From: Aeromicrobium sp.
GTDB taxonomy: Bacteria; Actinomycetota; Actinomycetes; Propionibacteriales; Nocardioidaceae
DNA length: 48,046 nucleotides
Assembly: GCA_025965435.1 (NCBI GenBank)
Contig: JAOPWZ010000107.1
Location: 1-48,046 of the forward strand
Direction: 5' to 3'
Positions within the stretch are counted from its first letter, which is position 1. Each line of letters opens with the position of its first letter. Shown piece after piece: positions 25,417-36,105 of the stretch. A model generated the notes under the pieces. The model had not been told where the DNA came from. It saw only the letters and a program-made list of their open reading frames with translations, and did not search any database. The translations under genes were made by a program, and so were the position numbers.

Positions 25417-28133
25417 CGCGCAGTCGTCCGCGACGCACGACGTCGGCGCACGAGCTTCTCGACCGCGACGACCGGTACGACGACGAGCCCGGCCCCGGCG
25501 GCGGCAGCCCACTGCCCGACGGTCAATGCGCTCGACCCGAAGACGTCCTGCATGAACGGGACGTGCACGAACCCTGCCTGCAGCGCCACGACGGCAACGA
25601 TGCCGGCGAAGATGTAGCGGTTGCTGAAGAAGCCGATCGTGCGGATGGGCTCGCGCAACGTGCGGCAGGTCAGCAGGTAGAACACCTGGAAGAACATGAG
25701 CGCGGTGACAGCCAGCGTCTGCGCCTCGGCCAGGGCGGCGTCACTCGGGACCGAGGCGCCCGCCAGGAACTCGCCCGAGGCGTCCAGCGAGACCAGGAAC
25801 GCCCCCACGGCGACCGCGCACATCAAGACACCGACGTAGGCGGTACGCACCAGGACGAATCGAGACAGCAGCGGTTCGCCAGGATCCCGTGGCGCGTGGT
25901 TCATCAGCCCCGCCTCCTTGGTCTCGAAGGCCAGGGGCAGGGCCAGCGAGACGGTGGCGATGAGATTGATCCACAGGATCTGCACCGGCTCGATCGGCAG
26001 GATCGGTTGCCCGCCGACCACGGGGAACGTCAGCACCGCGACCAGGATCACCAACCCTTCGCCGAGGTTGGTCGGCAGCGCGAACGCCAGTGCCTTGACC
26101 AGGTTGTCGTAGACGCGGCGTCCCTCCTCGATGGCCGACCGGATCGTGGCGAAGTTGTCGTCGCCCAGGACGATGTCCGCGGCCTCCTTGGCCGCCGTGG
26201 TGCCCGCGATGCCCATCGCGACGCCGACGTCGGCCTGCCGCAGGGCCGGTGCGTCGTTCACCCCGTCACCCGTCATGGCCACGATCGCGCCGCTGGCCTG
26301 CAGCGCCCGGACGAGCCGCAGCTTGTGCTCGGGGGCGACGCGGGCGAAGACCGCGGTGCGCCCTGCCCGCTCGAGCAGCTCGGCATCGGTGAGGGCCGCG
26401 ATCTCCGGCCCGGTGAGCACGGGCAGCTCGCCCACTATGCCCAGCTCGCGTCCGATGGTTGCAGCGGTCGCAGGGTGGTCGCCCGTGATCATCTTGACGG
26501 CGATGCCCGCGCGATGGCACTCGGAGACGCTCTCGGCCACGCGGTCACGCGGCGGGTCGATCATCGCGACGAGTCCCAGCAGCTCGATCGGGTCGGCCCA
26601 GGACGCCGCATCGGTGACCGCGCCACGGCGCCGCGCGAACGCCAGCACACGCATGCCCTCACCGGTGTATCGCGCGAGCGCCTCGCGAGCAGCACTCGCC
26701 ACCGCCTCGGGACAGTGCTCGAGGATCACCTCCGGCGCTCCCTTGACGTACGTCATCGGCTCGACCACGTCGTCAGGTGTCTCGAACACGCCGGCCATGT
26801 AGCGCCGGTCCGCGTCGAACGGCAACAGATCGACGCGCCGCCGCTCCCCCAGCGCGCTGCGCGACAGCCCGGCCCGGTCGGCCGCCACCAGGAGAGCACC
26901 GTCGGTGGGATCGCCGACGACGTCGCGCGACGGCCCGTCCCCGGTGAGTCGACCCTCGTTGGCCAGCACCGCGGCGACCAGGAGGTCCTCGAGCGGCCCG
27001 GGCAGGTTCGCGACGACCACGCCGTCCCGGAGGACACGGCCCTCGGCGGCGTATCCGTCCCCCTCGAAGCCCACCTCGCCGTCCGGCGTCCAGGCCCGCC
27101 GAACGACCATCTCGTTGCGGGTCAGGGTGCCCGTCTTGTCGGTGCAGACGATGCTGGTGGCGCCCAGCGTCTCCACGGCCGGGAGCTCGCGGACAATCGC
27201 TCGCTGCCTGGCCATGCGTCGCACGCCGATCGCCAGAGCGATCGTGACGATCGCCGGCAGGCCCTCGGGGATGGCCGCGACCGCCAAGGTGATCGCGGCC
27301 AGTGCCGCGTCGGCCAGCGGATAGCCGCGCAGCAGGGCGACTCCCAGCAGCACGACGGTCACCACGGCGATGGCTCGCGTCACCCGCCGGCCCAGCAGCG
27401 CGATCGATCGCGTCAACGGCGTCGCCGTGGGCTCGGCCCGGGTCATCAGGCCGGAGATCCGGCCGAGCTCGGTGCCGTCGCCCGTCTCCACCACGACGCC
27501 CTGCCCCATGCCGCTGCTGACGATCGTGCCGGCGTGCAGCACCGACGACCGCTCGGCGAGCACGGTGTCGACCGGCACGCTGCGGGACGACTTGTCGACC
27601 GGCACGGACTCGCCGGTCAGCGCGGACTCGTCCGCCCGCAGGCCGTGGCCCTCCAACAGGCGCAGATCGGCCGCCACTCGGTCACCGGACGACATCTCGA
27701 CGACATCGCCGGGCACGAGACGATCCGCGGCGATCTTGGTCCACTCCCCGCTGCGCAGCGTGCTGGCGGGCGTCGCGACCATGTCGGCCAATGCACTGAT
27801 GGCCCGGCCGGCGCGGAACTCCTGGACGAATCCGATCGACGAGTTGAGCACGACGACCGCCAGCACCACGATGCCGTTGACCACCTCACCGAAGGCGAAG
27901 GCGACACCGGCCGACGCGACCAGGGCGTAGATCAGCGGGCTCGTGAACTGACGGGCCAGTACTGTCCACCACGGCGCTCCGTCGTCGCGCTCGATCGCAT
28001 TCGGCCCGTACACGTGCATCCGCTCGTCCGCGTCCTCCGTGGTGAGCCCGCCGGCCTGGGCCGAGAGCTCCTCCAGAGCGTCCGCGACGTCCAGGTCGTG
28101 CCAGCTCGTGCGGGTGCCATCGGTCGCCGTCAC
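25413..28133 (-). CDS. Cation-transporting P-type ATPase (P2A, SERCA/PMR1-like)
   Basis: 906 residues. Cation-ATPase N-terminal domain (about 10-75), actuator with TGES in [14 protein letters not shown], membrane helix with AAIPEGLPA (ion-binding E), phosphorylation site [12 protein letters not shown], nucleotide-binding KGAPEVIL, hinge [18 protein letters not shown], and four or more C-terminal helices with [12 protein letters not shown] and [17 protein letters not shown]. These residues favour calcium or manganese transport. The mycobacterial dormancy regulon includes a related pump (CtpF). The GTG start overlaps the arcC stop, so it is produced together with the arginine deiminase enzymes. 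Confidence 0.92.
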   Translation of the reverse strand: MTATDGTRTSWHDLDVADALEELSAQAGGLTTEDADERMHVYGPNAIERDDGAPWWTVLARQFTSPLIYALVASAGVAFAFGEVVNGIVVLAVVVLNSSIGFVQEFRAGRAISALADMVATPASTLRSGEWTKIAADRLVPGDVVEMSSGDRVAADLRLLEGHGLRADESALTGESVPVDKSSRSVPVDTVLAERSSVLHAGTIVSSGMGQGVVVETGDGTELGRISGLMTRAEPTATPLTRSIALLGRRVTRAIAVVTVVLLGVALLRGYPLADAALAAITLAVAAIPEGLPAIVTIALAIGVRRMARQRAIVRELPAVETLGATSIVCTDKTGTLTRNEMVVRRAWTPDGEVGFEGDGYAAEGRVLRDGVVVANLPGPLEDLLVAAVLANEGRLTGDGPSRDVVGDPTDGALLVAADRAGLSRSALGERRRVDLLPFDADRRYMAGVFETPDDVVEPMTYVKGAPEVILEHCPEAVASAAREALARYTGEGMRVLAFARRRGAVTDAASWADPIELLGLVAMIDPPRDRVAESVSECHRAGIAVKMITGDHPATAATIGRELGIVGELPVLTGPEIAALTDAELLERAGRTAVFARVAPEHKLRLVRALQASGAIVAMTGDGVNDAPALRQADVGVAMGIAGTTAAKEAADIVLGDDNFATIRSAIEEGRRVYDNLVKALAFALPTNLGEGLVILVAVLTFPVVGGQPILPIEPVQILWINLIATVSLALPLAFETKEAGLMNHAPRDPGEPLLSRFVLVRTAYVGVLMCAVAVGAFLVSLDASGEFLAGASVPSDAALAEAQTLAVTALMFFQVFYLLTCRTLREPIRTIGFFSNRYIFAGIVAVVALQAGFVHVPFMQDVFGSSALTVGQWAAAAGAGLVVVPVVAVEKLVRRRRASRTTAR

Positions 28134-29065
28134 GGCCGCAGCTCGACGCCGTCGGCGTCCGTGGACACGACCGTGCCCGCCGTGCCGGCGAACATCTTGT
28201 TGATGTCGCGCAACGACCCGATCACCGCGTGCTTGCCGGTCTCGCGGGCGAACTGCGCGGCTGCGCGAACCTTCGGTCCCATCGACCCGGCCGGGAAGCC
28301 CGCGGGGTCCAGCGCGTCGGGGTGCGCGCGGCCGACGAGCCGCTGATCGGGTCCGCCCCAGTCGAGGTACACGCCGTCCACGTCGGTCGCGATGACCAGC
28401 AGGTCAGCCCCCAGGTCGCGCGCCAGCACCGCGCTGGCCAGGTCCTTGTCGATGACGGCCTCGACACCGACGACGAGATCGGTCACCGGGTGGCGGGTCG
28501 TCGGCACCCCACCGCCACCGGCGCAGATGACCACGCCCCGGCGGTCCAGGATCCACTGGATCGGCTTGGTCTCCAAGATCCCGAGCGGTGTGGGCGACGG
28601 GACGACGCGCCGCACGTCGGCGCCGTCGGCCTTCATGACCCAGCCGCGCAGCTCGGCCAGGGCAGCGGCCTGGTCGGCGGTGTAGACCGGTCCGACGAAC
28701 TTCGTGGGCTCCTCGAACGCGGGATCGGCGGGGTCGACCACCGTGCGGGTGACCAGGGTCGCGATCGCCCGGTCGTTGCCGAGCCGGTTGCCCAGCTCCT
28801 GCTCGATCAGATAGCCCAGCATGCCCTCGGTCTGGGCGCCGAGGACGTCGAACGGGTACTCGCTCACCTCGTCGTACGCGGCCGCCTGCAGTGCCAGCAG
28901 CCCGACCTGCGGGCCGTTGCCGTGCGACACGACCAGGCCGTGCTCGGCGGCGATCTGGGCCAAGGGCACGCAGGCATCCGCGATCGAGGCGCGCTGGTTC
29001 GCCACGGTCATCGGCTGTCCCCGACGCAGGATCGCATTGCCCCCGAGGGCCACGACGACCAGCAC
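28130..29065 (-). CDS. arcC: Carbamate kinase
   Basis: 311-residue amino acid kinase-fold enzyme that transfers phosphate from carbamoyl phosphate to ADP, giving ATP, CO2 and ammonia: the energy-yielding step of the arginine deiminase pathway. Motifs: VVALGGNAILRRG, VSHGNGPQVGLLALQ, VICAGGGGVP, VIDKDLASAVLA, LLVIATDVDGVY and AGSMGPKVRAA. Normal length. It begins with GTG 1 bp after the arcB stop and overlaps the following ATPase gene by 4 bp. Confidence 0.95.
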   Translation of the reverse strand: MLVVVALGGNAILRRGQPMTVANQRASIADACVPLAQIAAEHGLVVSHGNGPQVGLLALQAAAYDEVSEYPFDVLGAQTEGMLGYLIEQELGNRLGNDRAIATLVTRTVVDPADPAFEEPTKFVGPVYTADQAAALAELRGWVMKADGADVRRVVPSPTPLGILETKPIQWILDRRGVVICAGGGGVPTTRHPVTDLVVGVEAVIDKDLASAVLARDLGADLLVIATDVDGVYLDWGGPDQRLVGRAHPDALDPAGFPAGSMGPKVRAAAQFARETGKHAVIGSLRDINKMFAGTAGTVVSTDADGVELRP

Positions 29066-29066
29066 G

Positions 29067-30113
29067 TCAGCGGGTCTCGAGCGTGGCGACGAGGACGGCC
29101 TTAATCGTGTGCATCCGGTTCTCGGCCTGGTCGAACACGATCGAGGCCGGTGACTCGAACACGTCGTCGGTGACCTCCAAGCAGGTGCGCCCGGTGCGCT
29201 GGAAGATGTGCTCGCCGACCTCGGTGTTGCGGTCGTGGAAGGCCGGAAGGCAGTGCATGAACTTGACGTCTGCGTTGCCCGTCAGGGCCAGCAGCTCGGC
29301 GTTGACCTGGTAGTCCGCGAGCAGGGCGATGCGTTCGTCCCAGGCGGCCTCCGGTTCTCCCATCGACAGCCACACGTCGGTGTAGACGAAGTCCGCGCCG
29401 AGCACGCCCTCGGCGACGTCGCTGGTCTGCGTGACGCTGGCGCCCGTGGTGGTGGCGATGCCGGTGGCGATGTCGACGACCGAGTCGGGGTTGCGCAGCG
29501 CGGCCGGCGACACCATGCGGACGTCCATGCCCATCATGGCGCCGGCCACCAGCAGTGAGTTCGCGGTGTTGTTGTGCGCGTCACCGACGTACGCGAAGCA
29601 GATCCGGTCGGCCGGCTTGTCGGTGTGCTCCAGCATCGTCAGCATGTCGCACAACGACTGGGTCGGGTGCCATTGATCGGTGAGGCCGTTCCACACCGGC
29701 ACCCCGCTGGAGGCGGCCAGCTCCTCGACGCTCGTCTGCGAGAAGCCGCGGTACTCGATGCCGTCGAACATCCGTCCGAGCACCCGTCCGGTGTCCTTCA
29801 CGGACTCCTTGTGCCCCATCTGCGACCCGGACGGGTCGAGGTACGTCACGTGCGCGCCCTGCTCGTGCGCGGCGACCTCGAAGGCGCAGCGCGTGCGCGT
29901 CGACGACTTCGCGAAGATCAGCGCCAGGTTCTTCTCGCCCAGGCGCTGGTGCTCGTGCCCCGTGGCCCGTTCGGCCTTGAGCTCCCTGGCGAGATCGAGC
30001 AGACCGTGCCACTGACGGACGGTCACGTCGAGCTCCTTGGTGAAGCTGCGCCCGCGCAGCCCCAGGTCTGCGGTGTCGACCGGTCCGGTCGCCGTGCTGT
30101 CGAGCGCGGTCAT
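29067..30113 (-). CDS. arcB: Ornithine carbamoyltransferase (catabolic)
   Basis: 348 residues. Converts citrulline plus phosphate to ornithine and carbamoyl phosphate in the deiminase pathway. The carbamoyl-phosphate motif [25 protein letters not shown] and the ornithine motif [10 protein letters not shown] are all present. The length and the arcA-arcB-arcC arrangement indicate the catabolic enzyme rather than ArgF. The start [10 protein letters not shown] at 30113 overlaps the arcA stop by 4 bp; the frame continues upstream only as a shadow of arcA. Confidence 0.95.
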   Translation of the reverse strand: MTALDSTATGPVDTADLGLRGRSFTKELDVTVRQWHGLLDLARELKAERATGHEHQRLGEKNLALIFAKSSTRTRCAFEVAAHEQGAHVTYLDPSGSQMGHKESVKDTGRVLGRMFDGIEYRGFSQTSVEELAASSGVPVWNGLTDQWHPTQSLCDMLTMLEHTDKPADRICFAYVGDAHNNTANSLLVAGAMMGMDVRMVSPAALRNPDSVVDIATGIATTTGASVTQTSDVAEGVLGADFVYTDVWLSMGEPEAAWDERIALLADYQVNAELLALTGNADVKFMHCLPAFHDRNTEVGEHIFQRTGRTCLEVTDDVFESPASIVFDQAENRMHTIKAVLVATLETR

Positions 30114-31339
30114 GCCGAGACTCCGTCGCGGACGATGGGGCAGGTCATGCAGCGGGGCCCGCCGCGGCCACGCCCGAGCTCCGAACCCACCACCGGGATG
30201 ACCTGGATGCCGTTCTCGGCGAGGTAGGCGTTCGTGGTGGTGTTGCGCTCGTAGCCCATGATGACGCCCGGCGAGACGGCCAGGAAGTTGTTGCCGTCGT
30301 CCCACTGCTCCCGCGCTGCTGCCATCCGGGTGGTCGGGACCCGCAGCACCCGCAGCTTGTCGACCTCAATGGCCTCGGCCACCGTGGCGAAGAGCTCCGC
30401 GTTCTCGGCGACCCGGTAGGAGCCCTCGCCGCCGTCAGGCGTGAGCGTGAAGGACCGCAGGTCGTCCGGGAGGTACGGGTAGACGCAGAACGCATCCTTG
30501 TCGACCATCGTCATGGCCGTGTCCAGGTGCATGAACGCCCGGGACTTCGGCAGCTCGACGACGATGATCTTCTGAGCCGTCTGGGTCTCGAACAGTCGGC
30601 GGGCGAGCACCTCGACACCCTGCGGGCTGGTGCGTTCCCCCATCCCGATCATGACGGCGCCGTTGCCGATGACCGTGATGTCTCCACCCTCCACCGTCGC
30701 CGGCTCGTGGACCAGCGCATCGTTGCCGTAGAGGTACGTGAAGTCGGCGGTGGCGAACATCGGGTGGAAGTTGTACATCACCTGCGAGTTGATCGTCTCG
30801 CGCTTGCGGGCCGGCTTCGACATCGGGTTGACCGATACACCGCCGTACATCCACGCCGAGTTGTCGCGCTGGAACAGGTGGTTGGGCAACGGCGTGAGCA
30901 GGAAGTCCTCGTCGTCCAGGTACTCCATGAGCAGGCTGGACACCTTCAGCCGCGAGGCGATCTCACGCTTGAGGACGCCGCCGATCATCATGTCGGCCAG
31001 CTCGGCTGCCGGCGTCTGGTTGACCAGGTCGTCCAGCGGCGCGTCGAGCGCGGGACCGAACCGGGTCGCGGTCGTGAGCTGGTCCTGGAGGAACTCCCGG
31101 GCGCCCGGCTGCTCGATGGCCGTGGTGAGCAGCTCGGAGAAGTAGTGCACGGTCGTGCCGCGGGCACGGAGCTTGGCGACGAAGCCGTCGTGCTCCTCGC
31201 GGGCCCGTTCGGCCCACATCACGTCGTCGAACAGGAGCTCGTCGACGTTGGCGGGGGTGAGTCGTGACAGCTCGCTGCCGGGGCGGTGCACGATCACTTC
31301 GTGCAGCTCGCCGACCTCTGAGTCAACGTGGAACGTCAT
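30110..31339 (-). CDS. arcA: Arginine deiminase
   Basis: 409-residue enzyme that hydrolyses arginine to citrulline and ammonia. Catalytic elements: [12 protein letters not shown], the FHPMF region, [27 protein letters not shown] (catalytic His), and the nucleophilic cysteine in [14 protein letters not shown] near the C terminus. The start is at the second of two close ATGs (31339), because AAGGAG lies 7 nt before it and only 1 nt before the first (31345). It lies 43 bp behind the transporter gene and starts the overlapping arcA-arcB-arcC-ATPase-GNAT string. Confidence 0.95.
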   Translation of the reverse strand: MTFHVDSEVGELHEVIVHRPGSELSRLTPANVDELLFDDVMWAERAREEHDGFVAKLRARGTTVHYFSELLTTAIEQPGAREFLQDQLTTATRFGPALDAPLDDLVNQTPAAELADMMIGGVLKREIASRLKVSSLLMEYLDDEDFLLTPLPNHLFQRDNSAWMYGGVSVNPMSKPARKRETINSQVMYNFHPMFATADFTYLYGNDALVHEPATVEGGDITVIGNGAVMIGMGERTSPQGVEVLARRLFETQTAQKIIVVELPKSRAFMHLDTAMTMVDKDAFCVYPYLPDDLRSFTLTPDGGEGSYRVAENAELFATVAEAIEVDKLRVLRVPTTRMAAAREQWDDGNNFLAVSPGVIMGYERNTTTNAYLAENGIQVIPVVGSELGRGRGGPRCMTCPIVRDGVSA

Positions 31340-31382
31340 GGTCATTCTCCTTCGGTATGTGGATGGGGCGGACCGACGGCTC

Positions 31383-32906
31383 TCAGACCCTCGATCCGAT
31401 CGAGATGAATGCGGCGCAGACGACCACCAGCACGAGCAGGAGGGGGGCGATGAACCGCAGGTACTGGTCGTAGCGGACCTTCGCCAGGGCGAGCCCGCCC
31501 ATGACGACCGCCGAGGTCGGGGTGATCAGGTTGACGATCCCGGACGCGGACTGGAACGCCGTGATCACCATCGCCCGCGACACGCCGGCGAAGTCGGCGA
31601 GCGGGGCGAGGATCGGCATGGCCACGGCTGCGTGCCCCGAGGTGGACGGGATCAGGAAGGCCAGCGGGATGTTGATCAGGAACATGAGCCCGCCGAACAC
31701 CCCGGCCGAGCTGTTGCTGACGACGTCCTCCATCGAGTGCAGCACGGTGTCGGTGATCTGCGAGTTGTTCATGATCACCGTGACGCCGCGGGCCAGCACG
31801 ATGATCAGGCCCACACCGATGAAGTCGCCGGCGCCGCGGACCAGGGTGTCCGTCAGGCCCTTCTCGCCCAGACCGCCGATGAGGCCGACGACCACGGCCA
31901 TCACGATGAACAGTGCTGCCAGCTCCGGGAAGTACCAGTCGAGTTGCCAGGCGTAGCTGGCCGCGTCAGGACCGCTGATGACCTGGGCCCACGGGACGAT
32001 CGCGAAGATCATGAGCACGAAGGTGAACCCGACGATGGCCAGGACGATCTTCTGCTTGCGAGTCAGCGCCGCCGCGTCACCGACGCCGAGGGCCACCAGC
32101 TCGGCATCGCCTTCGTGCGTCCCCGCCAGCGATCGGCTCGGATCGGCCTTGACCCGGCGGGCGTACCGCAGGACGAACAGGATGCCGACCGGGACGAGCA
32201 CGACGTACATGAGCAGCCGGAAGCCGATGCCGTTGCCGATCGACGTGCCGGCCGCCTCGGACGCGACCCCGGTCGCGAAGGGGTTGACGGTCGAGGCGAG
32301 GACGCCGATGCCGGCGCCGATGAGGATCGTGGCGGCGGCGACCATGCGGTCGTAGCCGAGGGAGAGCATCAGCGGGATCACCAGGGCGTAGAACCCGAGC
32401 GTCTCCTCCGCCATGCCCTCGGTCGTCCCCCCGAGGGAGAACAGCACCATCAGCAGCGCGATGACGATCACCCCGTGCGAGCGGAAGCGCGTGGCGACGC
32501 GGGCGATGCCGGCGTCGATCGCGCCGGTCTTCATCGACATCGTGATGAAGATGCCGATCGCGAGGACGAACATGAAGACCCCGACGGCACCGAACAGCTC
32601 GCCGGTCTCGTACGGGCCGATGAAGCCGCCCTCGGTGGCCTTGACCCCGTACAGGCCGTTGATGGGCGCCATGAACAGCTGCATCAGCCGGTCGCCGAAG
32701 CTCAGGCCCGCGTCCACCCCGCCGTAGCTGCCCGGGATGGGCGCGCCGGCGTCGTCGAGCTTGTAGGCGCCCGTCGGCACGACGAAGGCCAGCAGCCACA
32801 CGGCCACCGTGACCCCGAACAGCACCGTGAACGCGCTGGGGAACCTGAAGCCGCGCTTCGGCGGGTCAGCCGGCGGCGAGGGCTTGGTGCGAGTCGTGGT
32901 CGACAT
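31383..32906 (-). CDS. YfcC/ArcD-type basic amino acid antiporter
   Basis: 507 residues, about 12 membrane helices. [63 protein letters not shown] and [21 protein letters not shown] are typical of the YfcC family (C4-dicarboxylate anaerobic carrier-like). Members next to arc genes act as arginine/ornithine exchangers, and that is the inferred role here: arginine in, ornithine out. GGAG lies 7 nt before the ATG. First gene of the leftward arc operon. Its promoter region, shared with the divergent ATPase gene, holds a DosR-like box. Confidence 0.88.
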   Translation of the reverse strand: MSTTTRTKPSPPADPPKRGFRFPSAFTVLFGVTVAVWLLAFVVPTGAYKLDDAGAPIPGSYGGVDAGLSFGDRLMQLFMAPINGLYGVKATEGGFIGPYETGELFGAVGVFMFVLAIGIFITMSMKTGAIDAGIARVATRFRSHGVIVIALLMVLFSLGGTTEGMAEETLGFYALVIPLMLSLGYDRMVAAATILIGAGIGVLASTVNPFATGVASEAAGTSIGNGIGFRLLMYVVLVPVGILFVLRYARRVKADPSRSLAGTHEGDAELVALGVGDAAALTRKQKIVLAIVGFTFVLMIFAIVPWAQVISGPDAASYAWQLDWYFPELAALFIVMAVVVGLIGGLGEKGLTDTLVRGAGDFIGVGLIIVLARGVTVIMNNSQITDTVLHSMEDVVSNSSAGVFGGLMFLINIPLAFLIPSTSGHAAVAMPILAPLADFAGVSRAMVITAFQSASGIVNLITPTSAVVMGGLALAKVRYDQYLRFIAPLLLVLVVVCAAFISIGSRV

Positions 32907-33013
32907 GCGCGTTCTCCGATGAGAGATCCGGTGGGGGTGCTGCTGTGGTCACCCCAGACTCCGCGAGCAGCGCGCGAACACCTAGGCCCAGAGGTCCACG
33001 CCATCAGGGACCT

Positions 33014-33027
33014 AGGACCATGGGCCC
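33014..33027. promoter_or_regulatory. DosR-like box, arc operon / P-type ATPase promoter
   Basis: AGGAC-CATG-GGCCC, two changes from GGGAC-N4-GTCCC. It lies 55 bp before the rightward ATPase start and 108 bp before the leftward transporter start. A weaker overlapping copy starts at 33007 (GGGAC-CTAG-GACCA). Confidence 0.55.
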
Positions 33028-33081
33028 GGCGCCAGCCAGCCGCCACAGTCGGAGCGTGGACCACTGTGAGAACTGCCCCCC

Positions 33082-35667
33082 GTGCCGCTGACCTCCTCCG
33101 CCGCAAGCACCAGCGGCCTCACGGACGCCGAGGTCCTGCACCGCCGGACCCGCGACGGCGCCAATGTCCTGCCGGTGCCGCCGCGAACGCCCGCCTGGCA
33201 CCTCCTCCTCGCCCAGATGACGCACTTCTTCGCGGGCATGCTGTGGATCGCCGCGGCGCTCGCGCTCCTGGCCGGCATGTTCGCCCTGGGGGCGGCCATC
33301 GTCGTGATCGTGCTGCTGAACGGGGCGTTCGCCTTCGCCCAGGAGTACCGCGCCGACCAGGCGGCCGAGGAGCTCGGCTCGATGATGCCGGCTCGCGCCC
33401 GCGTGCGACGAGGCAGCGGAACGGTCGAGATCACCGCGAGCGAGCTGGTGATCGACGACGTCGTGATCCTCGCCGCCGGCGACAAGATCGGCGCCGACGT
33501 CCGGATCACCCAGTCCTCTGGCCTGTCCGTCGACGAGTCCATGCTGACGGGCGAGAGCGTCCGGGTCCGCCGGGCCCCCGACGACACCGTGTTCGCGGGG
33601 ACGTTCGTCGTCGAGGGGGACGCCGAGGGCGTGGTCACCGCCGTGGGCGCCTCCACGCGCCTGGCCGGCATCGCCTCGCTCACTGCGACCGCGGACCGTC
33701 CCCGCAGTCCCCTGGACACCCAGCTGCACCGGCTCGTGCTGGTCGTCGCCGCGATCGCCGTGACGGTCGGCGTGCTCCTGTCGTCGGCCTCGCTGGCGCT
33801 CGGCTCCACCGTGACCCAGGCGATGCTGTTCGGCATCGGTGTCATGGTGGCCCTCGTGCCGGAGGGCCTCCTCCCGACCGTCACGCTGTCGCTGGCGCGC
33901 GGCGCCCAGCGCATGGCGTCGGAGAATGCTCTGGTCCGTCGGCTGGAGGCCGTCGAGACACTCGGCGCCACGACCTTCATCTGCACCGACAAGACCGGCA
34001 CGCTGACCCGCAACGAGATGTCGGTGGTCGAGGTGTGGACGGCCGACGGCATCGTCACCGTGACCGGGGCCGGCTACGACCCGACGGGGTCGGCGAGCGG
34101 GGGCGCCGCGGCCCAGCAGCTCGCAGCCGATGCGGCGCGTGCCGCGGTCGCGTGTGTCGTCGGTCGCGCGGTCCGCAAGGACGATGCGTGGACGTCCGAC
34201 GGCGACCCCATGGATGCCTCGCTCGACGTGTTCTCCCGCCGTATGGGTGACGACGCGTCCACCCGGGCCACGCCCCTCCTCCGGCTCCCGTTCACGTCCG
34301 AGCGCATGTGCAGCGCCGCGGTGCTCGACGACCGGGCCGTGGTGCTGGGCGCCCCCGAGACGATCCTCGCGCGATGCGTGGGTGTCGACGGAGTACGCGA
34401 GCCGGCCGCGCTGGCCGACATGTCGGCGCGGGGACGACGCGTCGTGGCCGTCGCTCGGTCACGCACAGCGCACACGGACGCGACGGAGGCCGGCCTGACC
34501 GTGGCCATCTCCTCCGATCTCGAGCTGCTGGCGCTCATCGGCATCCAGGACCCGCCCCGCGCCGACGTCGCAGACGCCATCGCGACGTGCCGGCGAGCCG
34601 GTATCCGGCTGGCCATGGTGACCGGTGACAGCGCCGCGACCGGGGCGGCGATCGCGACGGAGATCGGGCTGCTCGGCCCGACCGGCACGGTCGTCGAGGG
34701 CAAGGACCTGCCCGCGGACGACCCGGCCGTCGCCGAGCTGCTGGACCGCGAGGACGGTGCGGTGGTGGCACGGGTGACCCCGGCCGACAAGCTGCGCATC
34801 GCTCGCGCCCTGAGGTCCCACGGACACGTCGTGGCCATGACCGGCGACGGGGTCAACGACGCGGCTGCGCTGCGGGAGGCCGACGTCGGCGTCGCCATGG
34901 GCCGCTCGGGCAGCGACGTCGCTCGTGAGTCGGCCGATCTGGTGCTGCTGGACGACAACTTCGCCACGATCCCGAAGGCGATCGAGCTCGGCCGCGGCAC
35001 GTTCGCCAACATCCGTCGCTTCCTGACGTTCCACCTCACCGACAACGTCGCCGAGCTCGTCCCGTTCGTCGCCTGGGCCATGACGGGCAGCGAGATCCCG
35101 TTGGCGATCGGGGTGCTGCAGGTGCTGGCCCTGGACATCGGCACCGACATGCTGCCGGCCCTGGCCCTCGGCGCGGAGCCGTCGAACTCGCGCACGATGA
35201 GCGGTCCCCCGCGCACCACCGACGTGGTCGACGGACCGCTGATGCGCCGAGCGCTGCTGATCCTCGGCCCCACCGAGGCGGCGCTGTCGATGGGTGCCTT
35301 CATCACCGTCATGATGCTGGGCGGCTGGACGTACGGGGCCGAAGCCTCCGACCAGCTGCTCGCGGTGGCCTCCGGATCGGCGTTCGCGGTCATCGCCGCG
35401 GCGCAGATGGCCAATGCCTTCGTGTGTCGCAGTGAGACCCGCGCAGCGTGGACCATCGACCCGCGCCGCAATCCCCTCGTACTGGCGGCGATCGGCGTCG
35501 AGGTCGTCCTGCTGCTGGTCTTCCTCGGGGTGCCCTGGCTCGCGGACCTGCTCGGCGGGGCATGGCCGTCCACGACCGGCTGGCTGTTCTGCCTGCTCGC
35601 CGTCATCGTCGTCCCCGGGGTCGACGCCATCCACAAGCAGCTGCTGCACCTGAGGAGGACACGATGA
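33082..35667 (+). CDS. Cation-transporting P-type ATPase (P2-type, Na/K-ATPase-like)
   Basis: 861 residues. The N-terminal cation-ATPase domain is short (LTDAEVLHRRTRDGANVLPV). Actuator motif MLTGES, ion-site helix ALVPEGLLPTVTLSLARG (the PEGLL form of Na/K- and H/K-type pumps rather than PEGLP), phosphorylation site [38 protein letters not shown], and a C-terminal pore with LTDNVAELVPFVAWAM and LALDIGTDMLPALALG. Likely exports a monovalent cation or exchanges it for another (inference from the ion-site motif). It starts with GTG, with no strong ribosome site, and is divergent from the arc operon. The following gene's ATG overlaps its stop. Confidence 0.9.
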   Translation: MPLTSSAASTSGLTDAEVLHRRTRDGANVLPVPPRTPAWHLLLAQMTHFFAGMLWIAAALALLAGMFALGAAIVVIVLLNGAFAFAQEYRADQAAEELGSMMPARARVRRGSGTVEITASELVIDDVVILAAGDKIGADVRITQSSGLSVDESMLTGESVRVRRAPDDTVFAGTFVVEGDAEGVVTAVGASTRLAGIASLTATADRPRSPLDTQLHRLVLVVAAIAVTVGVLLSSASLALGSTVTQAMLFGIGVMVALVPEGLLPTVTLSLARGAQRMASENALVRRLEAVETLGATTFICTDKTGTLTRNEMSVVEVWTADGIVTVTGAGYDPTGSASGGAAAQQLAADAARAAVACVVGRAVRKDDAWTSDGDPMDASLDVFSRRMGDDASTRATPLLRLPFTSERMCSAAVLDDRAVVLGAPETILARCVGVDGVREPAALADMSARGRRVVAVARSRTAHTDATEAGLTVAISSDLELLALIGIQDPPRADVADAIATCRRAGIRLAMVTGDSAATGAAIATEIGLLGPTGTVVEGKDLPADDPAVAELLDREDGAVVARVTPADKLRIARALRSHGHVVAMTGDGVNDAAALREADVGVAMGRSGSDVARESADLVLLDDNFATIPKAIELGRGTFANIRRFLTFHLTDNVAELVPFVAWAMTGSEIPLAIGVLQVLALDIGTDMLPALALGAEPSNSRTMSGPPRTTDVVDGPLMRRALLILGPTEAALSMGAFITVMMLGGWTYGAEASDQLLAVASGSAFAVIAAAQMANAFVCRSETRAAWTIDPRRNPLVLAAIGVEVVLLLVFLGVPWLADLLGGAWPSTTGWLFCLLAVIVVPGVDAIHKQLLHLRRTR

Positions 35668-35718
35668 TCGTCGGACCGCGCGGATCGTCCATGGGCGGGC
35701 GACTGACCCCACCCGGTC

Positions 35719-36087
35719 GTGGTCGCGTACCACGAGATGCGCAAGCAGAACCTCCAGCTGAGGGTCGCGGACGCCATCACGTCGTTCGCCGGCTCGATGA
35801 TCTTCGTCTATCTCCATGCGGCGGCGTTTGCCGTCTGGATGGTCCTGGCCGAGTCGAGCCCGTGGCCCACGCTGACCCTCGTGGTGTCGCTGGAGGCGAA
35901 CTTCCTGTCGACGTTCGTCCTGATCGGCCAGAACCGTCAGGCGGCCTTCCAGCTCGCGAAGGCCGACCACGACTTCGTCCAGCAGGAGCTCGAGCTCCAG
36001 ACCAACACCGATCTCACCCGGGCCATCCACGTGATGACCACCGAGCTGCACCGGCGGGCGCTCGAGGCTGAGAACGACGACCGCTGA
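35719..36087 (+). CDS. DUF1003 family membrane protein, 5' end uncertain
   Basis: 122 residues: VVAYHEMRKQNLQLRVADAITSFAGSM, two membrane helices (IFVYLHAAAFAVWMVL and a second with VVSLEANFLSTFVLIGQNRQ), then a cytoplasmic helix (DHDFVQQELELQTNTDLTRA). The FAGSM...EANFLSTFVL...NRQ pattern is DUF1003, a family of unknown function. A very good ribosome site (AGGAGG, 5 nt) precedes an ATG at 35664 that overlaps the ATPase stop, but that frame runs out of register. A single missing base near 35704-35711 would join MIVGPRGSSMGGRLTP to HPVVVAYHEM. I list the intact part; the true start is probably 35664. Confidence 0.75.
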   Translation: MVAYHEMRKQNLQLRVADAITSFAGSMIFVYLHAAAFAVWMVLAESSPWPTLTLVVSLEANFLSTFVLIGQNRQAAFQLAKADHDFVQQELELQTNTDLTRAIHVMTTELHRRALEAENDDR

Positions 36088-36105
36088 GATCTCGCCGGGC
36101 GGTGC

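Noticed and set aside
25563-28346. Long rightward open frame (over 900 codons) opposite the P-type ATPase
   Set aside because: Composition is Arg/Asp/His/Gln-rich with no domain, as expected for the antisense of a GC-rich gene with strong third-position bias; the ATPase has every family motif.
32985-32998. Further possible DosR-like box, GGCCC-AGAG-GTCCA
   Set aside because: Three mismatches to the palindrome; within the range expected by chance in GC-rich intergenic DNA.
31155-34250. Rightward open frame of about 1030 codons across arcA, the transporter and the second ATPase
   Set aside because: Spans two real genes on the minus strand and the out-of-frame start of a third; low-complexity charged peptide, no motif.
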